A stretch of DNA of 39,323 nt, from contig NZ_JAHCAQ010000021.1 in assembly GCF_019634845.1 (NCBI RefSeq), positions 1 through 39,323 of the forward strand, written 5' to 3'. The position numbers were made by a program, and so were the translations under genes. The stretch's first letter is position 1. Every line of letters starts with the position of its first letter. The DNA comes from Dokdonella sp. (GTDB taxonomy: Bacteria; Pseudomonadota; Gammaproteobacteria; Xanthomonadales; Rhodanobacteraceae). The notes below the pieces were generated by a model, which was given only the letters and a program-made list of their open reading frames with translations, did not search any database and was not told where the DNA came from. Positions 32,723 through 39,323 of this stretch are shown in pieces.

Positions 32723-33946
32723 TCAGTGCCTCGGACCGCGCCCACCCGAAGCGGCGCCGCCACCGGCCGCCTTGAGCTTGGCCAGCTCCTCGGCACTCAG
32801 CGGCGCGGCGACTTCGCCCGGCGCCAGCGGCTGCACCTTGCTGCCGGGCTTGAGCCGGAACTGGCCCTCGGTGACCACGCGATCGCCGACCGCCAGCCCC
32901 TTGGCGATGAGCACGTTGTTGTTGCCGGCATCGCCAGCGGCTTCGACCGGCTGCATCGCCACGGTGTTGTCGGCCTGCAGCACGTAGGCATAGCTGCCTT
33001 CGGGCCCGCGTTGCACGGCGGTCGCCGGCACCACGATGCCGCCGGCCACGGTGCGCACCTTGACCCGCACGTTGACGAATTGCCCCGGCCACAGCGCATT
33101 GTCGGCGTTGGTGAACTCGGACTTGACCTTGAACGAGCCGGTCGCGCTGTCGATCTGGTTGTCGATGACCTTGAGCACGCCGGTGGTGATGACGTGGGCA
33201 TCGGTGCGATCGAGGGCGGCGACTTCGACGCCGTCGCGATCGGCCGTCAGCGCGCTGCGTACCGCCTCGAGGTTCTGCTCGGGCAGCGTGAACATGACGT
33301 TGATCGGGTGCACCTGGGTCAAGGTGACGATGCCGGTGCCGTTGGCGCTGACGAGGTTGCCGACGTCGACCTGGCGGATGCCGGCCACGCCCGTGATCGG
33401 CGCCGTGATGCGCGTGTAGCCGAGCTGCGCCTGTGCATTGCTGATCGCGGCGTCGTCGGCGGCCACCATGGCCTGCTGCTGGCGCACGCTCTGGCGCTGG
33501 TTCTCCAGGTCCTGCCCCGACACGAAGTTCTTCTTCTTGAGTTCTTCGTAGCGCGCCAGCGTGCTCTGCGTCGCGGTCAGCAGGGCCTGGTCCTGCTTCT
33601 TCTTGGCCACCGCCTGATCGTAGGCCGCCTGGAACGTGCGCGGGTCGATCTCGGCGATGAGTGAGCCCTGCGCCACTTCCTCACCTTCGGCGAAATGCAG
33701 CGCCTTGAGCTGGCCGCTGACCTGGGCGTTGACGGTGACGGTGTTGAGCGCCTGCACGGTGCCGAGCGCGGTCAGGTAGACCGGCACATCCTGCGCGAGC
33801 GCCGCCACCACGGTGACCGGTACCGGCGCGCCGTCGCCGCCGCGTTGTGTCGCGCCGGCGTTGCTGCGCGAGGCATACATGCGCCAGCCGACGACGGCGA
33901 CGACGAGGGTGGCGACGATGGGCAGCGCGATTTTCCAACGCGACAT
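32723..33946 (-). CDS. RND membrane fusion protein (MdtA-like periplasmic adaptor)
   Basis: A 407-residue adaptor linking the pumps to an outer-membrane channel. An N-terminal anchor helix (residues 6-24) is followed by the first barrel strand PVTVVAALAQDVPVYLTALGTVQALNTVTV. The lipoyl half-motif GQLKALHFAEGEEVAQGSLIAEIDPRTF and the coiled-coil hairpin (QAAYDQAVAKKKQDQALLTATQS...LARYEELKKKNFVSGQDLENQ) come next, then the second lipoyl half and the beta-barrel PGQFVNVRVKV. The C-terminus ends in a flexible GGGAASGGRGPRH tail. It heads a three-gene minus-strand operon with the two RND pumps. Confidence 0.92.
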   Translation of the reverse strand: MSRWKIALPIVATLVVAVVGWRMYASRSNAGATQRGGDGAPVPVTVVAALAQDVPVYLTALGTVQALNTVTVNAQVSGQLKALHFAEGEEVAQGSLIAEIDPRTFQAAYDQAVAKKKQDQALLTATQSTLARYEELKKKNFVSGQDLENQRQSVRQQQAMVAADDAAISNAQAQLGYTRITAPITGVAGIRQVDVGNLVSANGTGIVTLTQVHPINVMFTLPEQNLEAVRSALTADRDGVEVAALDRTDAHVITTGVLKVIDNQIDSATGSFKVKSEFTNADNALWPGQFVNVRVKVRTVAGGIVVPATAVQRGPEGSYAYVLQADNTVAMQPVEAAGDAGNNNVLIAKGLAVGDRVVTEGQFRLKPGSKVQPLAPGEVAAPLSAEELAKLKAAGGGAASGGRGPRH

Positions 33947-34218
33947 GGAAACGATCCTTGCGGCTTGCGGGGCGGTGGTGGGAGATCACCGAGGCGAAGT
34001 GCCAAGGCTAGCAGCCGCACGCGGATGGTGCAGCGCATCGGCGCGTAAATCCCTCTTTACAAAGCAAGTTTGCGCAGGCGCGGCAATGCCGACCCGTGCA
34101 GTTGGTCATCGCCGACGATTCATCTTGGCTTGCCCTGACAGCGCCATCATGTACAAGGTTCCGGGCGGCGCCGCGTGACCCGTGCACGCAACGCTGCCGC
34201 GACCCGTGAGGTGGTGTC

Positions 34219-34920
34219 ATGAACAACCCGTCCTGCGACCTGCCCGCGGCGCGACACGCGCCGCTGCCGGCCGCAACCTACGATCCGCCGCCCGCCGCCG
34301 CCGACGAGGTGCGGGCGGTGCTCGCGGGCGGCTGCTTCTGGTGCGTCGAGGCGGTGTTCCGCGAGCTCGACGGCGTGCTGGCGGTACGCCCTGGCTACTG
34401 CGGCGGCAGCGCCGCCAGTGCCAACTACGAGGCGGTCTGCAGCGGCCGCACCGAGCACGCCGAAGCGGTCGAGATCCGCTACGACCCGCGCCGCATCAGC
34501 TACGGGCAACTGTTGCGCGTGTTCTTTTCCGCCGCCCACGATCCGACCCAGGTCGACCGCCAGGGCAACGATCGCGGCCGCCAGTACCGCTCGGCGATCT
34601 TCGCCGCCGACGCCAGCCAGCGCGACGTCGCCCGGCGCTACATCGCCCAGCTCGATGCCGCGCGCGTGTTCGCCAGTCCGATCGCGACCCGCATCGAGAC
34701 GCTGCAGGCCTTCCACCTCGCCGAGCGCGAGCATCAGGACTACGCGGCGCGGCATCCGCAGCAGCCTTACATCACGCTCGTCGCCGCGCCCAAGGTAGCC
34801 AAGCTGCGCGCGCAGTTCGGTAGCTGGCTGAAGCCGGCGCCGGGCGATCGCGATCCCGCCAGCGAGCCGGCCCCGACCGCGCAACGAGCCGACAGCAGCC
34901 AGCCAGGCCACCGATCATGA
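34219..34920 (+). CDS. msrA: peptide-methionine (S)-S-oxide reductase
   Basis: A 233-residue enzyme that repairs methionine S-sulfoxide. The signature GGCFWCVEAVF puts the catalytic cysteine at residue 39 with Cys42 beside it, and GYCGGSAASANYEAVCSGRTEHAEAVEIRYDP and DPTQVDRQGNDRGRQYRSAIF follow the family closely. The N-terminal 30 residues are Pro/Ala-rich with no clear signal peptide. The C-terminal 30 residues after the catalytic fold are disordered. Its stop overlaps the start of msrB by four bases (ATGA), so both are coupled. Confidence 0.95.
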   Translation: MNNPSCDLPAARHAPLPAATYDPPPAAADEVRAVLAGGCFWCVEAVFRELDGVLAVRPGYCGGSAASANYEAVCSGRTEHAEAVEIRYDPRRISYGQLLRVFFSAAHDPTQVDRQGNDRGRQYRSAIFAADASQRDVARRYIAQLDAARVFASPIATRIETLQAFHLAEREHQDYAARHPQQPYITLVAAPKVAKLRAQFGSWLKPAPGDRDPASEPAPTAQRADSSQPGHRS

Positions 34921-35342
34921 GCCGGTATTCCGCCAGCGGTCACGATCTCACCCCGCTCGCTCCGGTCGAGCGCGAGCGGCTCGCGGCGCGGCTCACGCCC
35001 GAGCAGCGCCACGTGCTGCTCGCCCGCGGCACCGAGCGGCCATTCTGCGGCGGCCTGCTGCACGAGCACGGCGCGGGCGTGTTCGCGTGCGCATTGTGCG
35101 GGCTGCCGCTGTTCGCGGCGACCGCCAAGTTCGAGTCGGGCACGGGCTGGCCCAGTTTCAGCGCGCCGTTCGATCCCGCGCACCTGCGCGAACTGCGCGA
35201 CACCAGCCACGGCATGATCCGCACCGAAATCCGCTGCGCGCGCTGCGACAGCCACATCGGCCACGTGTTCGACGACGGTCCGCCGCCAGGCGGTCTGCGC
35301 TACTGCATGAACTCGGCCGCGCTGGAGTTTCGTCCCGGCTGA
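34917..35342 (+). CDS. msrB: peptide-methionine (R)-S-oxide reductase
   Basis: A 141-residue enzyme that reduces methionine R-sulfoxide, complementing the gene before it. Two CxxC pairs hold the structural zinc: Cys58/Cys61 (CALCGLPLF) and Cys107/Cys110 (CARCDSHIGHVF). The catalytic cysteine is Cys130 in LRYCMNSAALEF. The block FESGTGWPSFSAPFD is the family hallmark. The start ATG overlaps the msrA TGA. This adjacency gives full repair of both diastereomers. Confidence 0.95.
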   Translation: MSRYSASGHDLTPLAPVERERLAARLTPEQRHVLLARGTERPFCGGLLHEHGAGVFACALCGLPLFAATAKFESGTGWPSFSAPFDPAHLRELRDTSHGMIRTEIRCARCDSHIGHVFDDGPPPGGLRYCMNSAALEFRPG

Positions 35343-35438
35343 TCCATCGGCGGCGCGGCGCACGCTCGCGACCGACGCCGCCCCGCGCGACGGCCACCCC
35401 GACAAGGCACGCGTCGACGCGCGCCGCCGCGGCCGCGC

Positions 35439-36104
35439 TCACAGGCTGGACAGGATCTGGGCGCGCTTGGCGCGGTACTCGTCCTCGCCGATGAGACCGC
35501 CGTCGTGCAGCGCCTGCAGTTGCCGCAGCCGACTTTCGACACTCGGCGTTGCACCCGCGCCGTCGTGCGGAGCGGGCGCCGCCTCGCGTCCGCCGATGCG
35601 CCCGTCGCCATCCAGATCCATCCCGGTCATGAGCTCGACCGCGGCAAGCGCCTCTGGCGTGGCCGGCTGGCCGTTGATCGTGACCTGCGAGCGCCGCGTG
35701 AAGGATCGCGCCGCTGGGCCGGCGCTGGCGGCAGCGGCGGCGGCGGGCGCCGAATCGCCTGCATTGGCCTGCTCGGCCACGCGCCGCGCCTGCTCGGCGG
35801 CACGCTGCGCGCCCGAAGGCACTTCGGCCCACTGGATCGCGTAGGTGCGTGCATCGCTGCGTTCGGCCAGGACGGGCAGCAGCATGCCCGGCAGCGGCCA
35901 CTGCGCCAGCCGCACGAGGCTCGCCTTGGTGACGGCGACACTGGGCTGGCCCGGAATCGTGATCACGAGATTCATCTCGCACATGCCGCCGCCGCCACTG
36001 CGGTATGGCGGCATGCTCGCCGAGATCACCTGCGCCACGCCGCGCACGGGGTCGCGCAGCCGCGGCCGCGAAAAAGCGTCGAGGAGATTGCTCAGGAAAC
36101 CCAT
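35439..36104 (-). CDS. EF-hand and SHOCT-domain protein
   Basis: A 221-residue cytoplasmic protein with no signal peptide. Residues 1-110 (MGFLSNLLDAFSRPRLRDPVRGVAQVISASMPP...) form an unrecognised domain. An Ala-rich helical stretch (about 120-145) is followed by an SRxxVTINGQPATPEA segment and a canonical EF-hand loop DLDGDGRIGGRE (about 170-181), which suits calcium binding. The C-terminus (LRQLQALHDGGLIGEDEYRAKRAQILSSL) is a SHOCT domain, a short helical hairpin common in bacteria. It converges on msrB. A role is not known; the fusion of a calcium loop with SHOCT is unusual. Confidence 0.75.
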   Translation of the reverse strand: MGFLSNLLDAFSRPRLRDPVRGVAQVISASMPPYRSGGGGMCEMNLVITIPGQPSVAVTKASLVRLAQWPLPGMLLPVLAERSDARTYAIQWAEVPSGAQRAAEQARRVAEQANAGDSAPAAAAAASAGPAARSFTRRSQVTINGQPATPEALAAVELMTGMDLDGDGRIGGREAAPAPHDGAGATPSVESRLRQLQALHDGGLIGEDEYRAKRAQILSSL

Positions 36105-36300
36105 GCCGGAGCCTTGTGCTGGCCTGTTGCCGATGGCCACCAAGCCATCGGTGGTCGCCAGCTTGCCTGCTTCGCGCGCGGCTGCAAAGACGGCGCGCCA
36201 CTTGCAACGCCCGCGCCGACACGTGGCGCGGCTTCAATCGCACACCGAATCCGAAGGCTCGGCTTGCGCCCGCTCGCCGGCGATCTGGCAGGCAGGCGAC

Positions 36301-36432
36301 TCAGTCCTTGCCCGCGACCATCTTCGCGAAGTCCAATCGTGATCGGTCCCGCAATGCCTCGGACATGAACCGAAACTGGTAGTAGCCGTATTTCAGTGGA
36401 TCCCTACCGTGGAGGTCATCGGCGCTGCGCGG
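36301..36432 (-). pseudogene. C-terminal remnant of a broken gene
   Basis: A 43-codon open stretch ending in TGA, with protein-like composition (DPLKYGYYQFRFMSEALRD, then SRLDFAKMVAGKD), is preceded in frame by TAG at 36433-36435. It abuts the downstream side of the beta-lactamase gene. I read it as the 3' end of a gene cut off when the cassette region joined here. No family is recognised. The rest of 36105-36494 shows no gene. Confidence 0.35.
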
Positions 36433-36494
36433 CTATATCGCGCAGCGTCCGGTGGACCGCAGGGTCATGCATCTGCTCTCGATGACGCCACATA

Positions 36495-37319
36495 TCATTT
36501 GTTATCCATCAACACGGGTAATTCCGCGAGAATATCCTCTCGCGCTTTAGACCCGCCGGGAATATCGGATTTCACGCTTCCAATTTCCAATCGGGCGAAA
36601 ACAACTTGCCGCCCGCTTTTCTCGGCCCAGCCCACGAACCAGCCTTGCGGGCGGTTTTCATTTATCTTGCCGGTATTGTCCCGAAGCCAGCCGCTGCCAC
36701 TTTTTCCATGTACAACCCATCCTTCGGCTGCTTGGTACTGTGGGATCGTGGCATGCGCCATGTCATAAGCCGCTTCGGACACAGGCAGCTTATGCGCGAC
36801 AAAACGCAGAAGAAACTGAATTTGCTCCTTCGGAGATATGGTGAGCGACGACATCAGCCATGAGTGGGTTAAGCCGTTATGCTTCCCCGAGTCACCGGAA
36901 ACGTCTTGATTACCGTACTGAAATTTCTTCACGTACTCCGTAAATCGATCAACTCCCATACGGCTTGTTAATTGCTGCGAAAACCAGACAACAGAGTCGC
37001 TTTGCCATAGCACGGGATAGACTTGTCTGTATGTGCGATCTCTCGGAGACGGGTTGTATTCCGGCTTCAACTCCCACGTGGGTGATTTTGGCGAATGCAA
37101 GATTCCACTATCAAACCCCATGATTGCCAATGGAAGTTTAAAAGATGAGCACGGAGACACGCGACGGGTGCATTCTCCGGTCTCATATAAGGTATTTCCG
37201 GTAACGGCGTCTGCAATGATGGTGCATTCAAGCGTTTCAATCCCATCAGAAGCCACGGAAAGGATTGGGAGAGTGGCGGAAACGAACACCAGCAGATGCA
37301 GCAGCAAAATTTTTTTCAT
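36495..37319 (-). CDS. class D (OXA-9-like) beta-lactamase
   Basis: A 274-residue periplasmic serine beta-lactamase with a signal peptide (MKKILLLHLLVFVSATLPILSVAS). Active-site motifs: Ser58-Ser-Phe-Lys61 (SSFK; Lys61 is the carbamylated base), Ser109-x-Val111, Tyr135-Gly-Asn137 (YGN), Trp154, and Lys206-Ser-Gly208 (KSG). The whole sequence resembles OXA-9 as I recall it, with scattered differences (for example Gly26, Ile27, His189, Val202), so it may be a new variant. Its GC content is clearly lower than the neighbourhood. An attC site lies upstream and none downstream, as reported for blaOXA-9 in Tn1331. Confidence 0.93.
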   Translation of the reverse strand: MKKILLLHLLVFVSATLPILSVASDGIETLECTIIADAVTGNTLYETGECTRRVSPCSSFKLPLAIMGFDSGILHSPKSPTWELKPEYNPSPRDRTYRQVYPVLWQSDSVVWFSQQLTSRMGVDRFTEYVKKFQYGNQDVSGDSGKHNGLTHSWLMSSLTISPKEQIQFLLRFVAHKLPVSEAAYDMAHATIPQYQAAEGWVVHGKSGSGWLRDNTGKINENRPQGWFVGWAEKSGRQVVFARLEIGSVKSDIPGGSKAREDILAELPVLMDNK

Positions 37320-37358
37320 CGAGGGATCTTTCATCGCTCCGCTGAGCGCTTCACAGAT

Positions 37359-37467
37359 GCATAACGCTGGAGTTAAGCCGAGACGTGTAGTGGAGGCAAA
37401 TACATGGCAAGCTCTATCTGCCATGTATTTGACGGAACGAAACCGCTTCGGCTTGAATTGTTAGGTG
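37359..37467 (-). repeat. attC site between the DUF2726 and beta-lactamase genes
   Basis: Read on the minus strand, R'' is CCTAACAATTCAAGCCGAAG and the other end is CTCGGCTTAACTCCAGCGTTATGC. The L''/L' pair CAAGCCGA/TCGGCTTAA matches well. The R' core GTTATGC differs from GTTAGGC at one base. A palindromic centre contains two AAATACATGGCA-type arms. This type of site is unlike the short GC-rich sites at 87, 687 and 38636. Confidence 0.9.
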
Positions 37468-37988
37468 CCAACCGACGCACCTACCTGCGGTGGAGAGACA
37501 GCCGCCAAGAACTGTGCGCGGATCTCTTGTGGCGAGTATGCCTGCTTGGCTGGAACCGTGAGCAGTGGCAGGTTTATGGCCTGACACACCTTGAGCAGCA
37601 ATTCGTCTCGGGATTGTCCCCGCCGACTGGAGTGCGACTTGTCGTTTAGTTCCACTGCACAGACTATGGCTAGATCGCTTGCCCGGCATACGACAAAGTC
37701 AAAGTGCTTGTACGCAATGCGATTGAGAGCACCTTGGCGAGCGGAGTTGCCAAGGCCGGGTTTGACCATTGCAACGTCAGCGACACGAACCTTGCCAAAA
37801 ACACGATGCTCTGAACCGACAGCTTGGTCAAGAACGCCAAGGAATGAGCGCTCTGCGGCTGAAAAGAGCGTCTTGGCAGGCTGGTAGGGGAAGCCGACTG
37901 AGCTAGCGCCGCCTTGTTTGCTCTTAAGAGCTACAAGAGCGATAAAAACTACGAACACGAGAACAATCAGCAGAAACCACGACGACAT
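37461..37988 (-). CDS. DUF2726-domain membrane-anchored protein
   Basis: A 175-residue cassette protein. Residues 1-22 form a membrane anchor (WFLLIVLVFVVFIALVALK). The rest is a DUF2726 domain, a nuclease-like fold relative: FPYQPAKTLFSAAERSFLGVLDQAV, VFGKVRVADVAMVK, IAYKHFDFVVCRASDLAIVCAVELNDKSH and DELLLKVCQAINLPLLTVPAKQAYSPQEI. The ribosome-binding site GGGAGG lies 8 nt before the ATG. The stop codon TAA is part of the R'' end of the following attC, typical of cassettes. Whether it cuts nucleic acid is not known. Confidence 0.85.
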   Translation of the reverse strand: MSSWFLLIVLVFVVFIALVALKSKQGGASSVGFPYQPAKTLFSAAERSFLGVLDQAVGSEHRVFGKVRVADVAMVKPGLGNSARQGALNRIAYKHFDFVVCRASDLAIVCAVELNDKSHSSRRGQSRDELLLKVCQAINLPLLTVPAKQAYSPQEIRAQFLAAVSPPQVGASVGT

Positions 37989-38008
37989 GCGATGTGCCTC
38001 CCTTGGCA

Positions 38009-38095
38009 CCTAACGCCTGAGTTAAGCGGCGGCTGCCGCTTTGCACCACATGCTACCGCAACCGACTCGCAGCCGTCCGCTTGAATTGTTAGGCC
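38009..38095 (-). repeat. attC site between brnTA and the DUF2726 gene
   Basis: Minus-strand reading gives R'' GGCCTAACAATTCAAGCGG and the far end GCCGCTTAACTCAGGCGTTAGGTGCC, an intact R' core GTTAGGT with complementary L''/L' arms and an imperfect central hairpin. Both R ends are well conserved, so the site looks functional. Confidence 0.93.
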
Positions 38096-38316
38096 TTGCC
38101 GCTTGGCCAGGCAATCTGCACCTTGCGATGCTTCATCACACAGTCCCGCAAGTACAGATTGATCAGGCTTTGATACGGGACGCCCGCGTCGTTGGCCATG
38201 CCCTTGAAGTAGTCAACGACATCTTCAGACAGACGCATAGAGACGGGTTTCTTGAGCTTTGCCGCATAGGGATTTTTGCGAGACTTCAGCTTAGAGAGGT
38301 CGTATTCAGCTTTCAT
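38089..38316 (-). CDS. brnA: BrnA/CopG-like ribbon-helix-helix antitoxin
   Basis: 75 residues from the ATG at 38316 (78 from GTG at 38325, which overlaps the toxin's TGA). A Lys-rich N-terminus is followed by a ribbon-helix-helix core KKPVSMRLSEDVVDYFKGMANDAGVPYQSLINLYLRDCV, as in BrnA-type and CopG-type antitoxins. It would bind the toxin and the operator at 38593-38623. The stop lies in the R'' end of the following attC. The proteins differ clearly from the left-hand pair, so these are independent cassettes rather than a duplication. Confidence 0.85.
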   Translation of the reverse strand: MKAEYDLSKLKSRKNPYAAKLKKPVSMRLSEDVVDYFKGMANDAGVPYQSLINLYLRDCVMKHRKVQIAWPSGKA

Positions 38317-38321
38317 GTTGG

Positions 38322-38600
38322 TCACTGCCCGTAATAGGAGCTTTCTTGTTTTGTCGCTTTGCGCGCCGAGATGATGCGGATGACGCTGCCACCTGCGCGC
38401 TCGCAGTGGCAGACAAGGAGTAGGTGTGCACCACTACTCATGCCAAGCATGAGAAAGCGTTCCTCATCAGCGGAGTGCGCGTCGTCGTAGAACTGGACTG
38501 CGAACTCGTCGTAGAAGACGGACTGGGCCTCGTCGAAGGAAACGCCATGCTTCCTGAGGTTCGAGGCAGCTTTAGCCGGATCCCAGTCAAATTTGATCAT
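38322..38600 (-). CDS. brnT: BrnT-family ribonuclease toxin
   Basis: A 92-residue classic BrnT: FDWDPAKAASNLRKHGVSFDEAQSVFYDEF (N-terminal helix and strand), then DEERFLMLGMSSGAHLLLVCHCERAGGSVIRIISARKATKQESSYY, in which IRIISAR and the ER pair are the family signature. It would inhibit growth by RNA cleavage if free of antitoxin. The start ATG lies next to the predicted transcription start, with no ribosome-binding site, so translation is probably leaderless. It overlaps brnA by four bases. The pair sits in one cassette. Confidence 0.9.
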   Translation of the reverse strand: MIKFDWDPAKAASNLRKHGVSFDEAQSVFYDEFAVQFYDDAHSADEERFLMLGMSSGAHLLLVCHCERAGGSVIRIISARKATKQESSYYGQ

Positions 38601-38634
38601 CTGTACATTGTATGGATGATCAACGCGTTTGCAA
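38593..38634 (-). promoter_or_regulatory. brnT promoter and inverted-repeat operator
   Basis: A perfect 9-bp inverted repeat TTGATCATC-n13-GATGATCAA (38593-38601 and 38615-38623) frames a -10 box TACAAT (38607-38612, minus strand). TTGCAA 16 bp upstream (38629-38634) is a possible -35. One arm covers the brnT start codon, so bound antitoxin would block both transcription and any leaderless start. Confidence 0.65.
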
Positions 38635-38635
38635 G

Positions 38636-38685
38636 GCCTAACGCCTGAATTAAGCCGCGCCGCGAAGCGCCGTCGGCTTGAATGA
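38636..38685 (-). repeat. attC site truncated next to the IS110-family element
   Basis: Minus-strand reading ends with the perfect GGCTTAATTCAGGCGTTAGGCC and contains the palindromic core GGCGCttcgCGGCGC of the left-hand attC sites. The other end stops at GATCATTCAAGCCGAC, so R'' is missing and the IS begins within about ten bases. The site at 87-134 is cut on the same side. Confidence 0.8.
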
Positions 38686-39323
38686 TCGAATGGACTCCTC
38701 CCGTTTCTCCACACGGCTTCGACGAGCCAGCCTGAAGAGGTTTAGCCTTCAGGACACGGGATCACGAGAGGAGCCCGCCATGCATGCTACGCCCAACATG
38801 GCGGCCGTTTCCACGGGCGCCATCGATCTTGCCAAGGATGTGTTTGAACTTGCGTTCGCCGATGCCGATGCGTGCATCGTGGAACGTCGCCGGCTCAGTC
38901 GCAACGCGTTCGCGCGTGCGCTCGACAACCGTGCGCCGCTGCGCGTGGTGATGGAAGCGTGTGGCTCGGCCCACTACTGGGCGCGATGCTTTGCACGCGC
39001 CGGTCATCGCGTCGATCTGCTGCCGGCGCACGACGTGCGCCCGTACGTGCATCGCACCAAGACCGATCGCGCCGATGCCGCCGGTCTGCTCGAAGCCGCG
39101 CGCTGCGGGGCGATCCGGCCGGTGCCGGTGAAGACGCCGCAGCAGCAGGGTATCCAGGGGCTGCATCGTGTGCGCGAGTTCCACAAGGCGCAGCGCACTG
39201 CGGCGATCAATCTCGTGCGCGGCCTGCTGCGCGAGTTCGGCGTGGCGATCCCGCCCGGCTCGGCCAAGGTGCGCCCCGCCGTGCTCGCAGCGCTGGAAGA
39301 TGCGGACAACGAGTTGCCGATGG
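38686..39323 (+). mobile_element. IS110-family insertion sequence, partial (window edge)
   Basis: About 90 non-coding bases lie between the attC and the transposase start, which fits the IS1111 branch where the longer non-coding part is at the far end. The exact left boundary is not resolved. The element runs off the window, so its far end and insertion junction cannot be seen. Confidence 0.7.
38780..39323 (+). CDS. IS110-family (DEDD) transposase, partial
   Basis: The first 181 residues of a transposase with the N-terminal RuvC-like DEDD domain: Asp16 in GAIDLAKDVFELAF, Glu59 in VVMEACGSAHYWAR, and the DVRPYVHRTKTDRADAAGLLEAA block carrying the last acidic pair. The start ATG follows GAGGAG with normal spacing. 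The C-terminal domain with the catalytic serine lies beyond the window. IS110/IS1111 enzymes use an RNA-guided, circular-intermediate mechanism and insert at specific sequences; the attC next to this copy makes the attC-targeting IS1111 group the best guess. Confidence 0.9.
   Translation, partial: MHATPNMAAVSTGAIDLAKDVFELAFADADACIVERRRLSRNAFARALDNRAPLRVVMEACGSAHYWARCFARAGHRVDLLPAHDVRPYVHRTKTDRADAAGLLEAARCGAIRPVPVKTPQQQGIQGLHRVREFHKAQRTAAINLVRGLLREFGVAIPPGSAKVRPAVLAALEDADNELPM

Noticed and set aside
1-39323. Composite transposon bounded by the two IS110 copies
   Set aside because: IS110-family elements do not normally mobilise intervening DNA as composite transposons, the left copy is truncated, and the 32 kb between the arrays looks chromosomal.

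Overview
The window is high-GC gammaproteobacterial DNA, most likely from the Xanthomonadales (Rhodanobacteraceae/Lysobacteraceae-like). The reasons are strong G/C bias at third codon positions, an ECF sigma factor paired with a Ser/Thr-kinase-type gene, secreted proteins with IPTL-CTERM-like or IFxxGF-like C-termini, and integron-type cassette arrays. No rRNA, tRNA, CRISPR array or integron integrase was seen. Family calls rest on reading motifs in the translated sequence; no database search was possible.

The layout is nearly mirror-symmetric at its ends. The left end (1 to about 2 kb) has a 5'-truncated IS110-family transposase remnant on the minus strand, then a plus-strand cassette array: attC, BrnT/BrnA toxin-antitoxin, attC, CPBP membrane protease, degenerate attC, a truncated secreted-protein cassette, degenerate attC. 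The right end (36.5-39.3 kb) has the same order in the opposite orientation: IS110 transposase running off the window, a truncated attC, a different BrnT/BrnA pair, attC, a DUF2726 membrane protein, attC, and an OXA-9-like class D beta-lactamase with low GC.

Between them lies chromosome-like DNA. 2.1-4.8 kb: DUF4386 membrane protein, an endonuclease/exonuclease/phosphatase-fold protein and a sterol-desaturase-family hydroxylase. 5.0-10 kb: a GntP-type permease of the 3-hydroxybutyrate kind, divergent from a TonB-dependent receptor and a secreted PHB depolymerase. 10-14 kb: a small lipoprotein and a 1098-residue SSS-PAS-HK-REC hybrid kinase of the MxtR/CrbS type. 14.2-20.3 kb, minus strand: a decayed fragment, a beta-helix surface protein with an amber codon inside its signal peptide, a PD40 propeller protein with an IPTL-CTERM-like tail, a Ser/Thr-kinase-type protein that has lost its kinase domain, its ECF sigma factor, and a small secreted protein. 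20.5-25.2 kb: a CadC-like regulator with TPRs, a LuxR-type response regulator resembling ErdR/CrbR, and a lipoprotein 3-hydroxybutyrate-oligomer hydrolase. 25.3-33.9 kb: an MdtABC-like RND efflux operon whose two pump genes are separated by a 1 kb repeat region. 34.2-36.1 kb: msrA-msrB and an EF-hand/SHOCT protein.

Two themes link the genes. The depolymerase, oligomer hydrolase, permease and possibly the TonB receptor make a plausible route from extracellular polyhydroxybutyrate to cytoplasmic 3-hydroxybutyrate. The hybrid kinase and the LuxR regulator look like the two halves of an acetate/acetyl-CoA-responsive system. The most unusual structure is the 701 bp element at 28625-29325, a mirror-ordered series of hairpins inside long inverted arms, lying inside the efflux operon.
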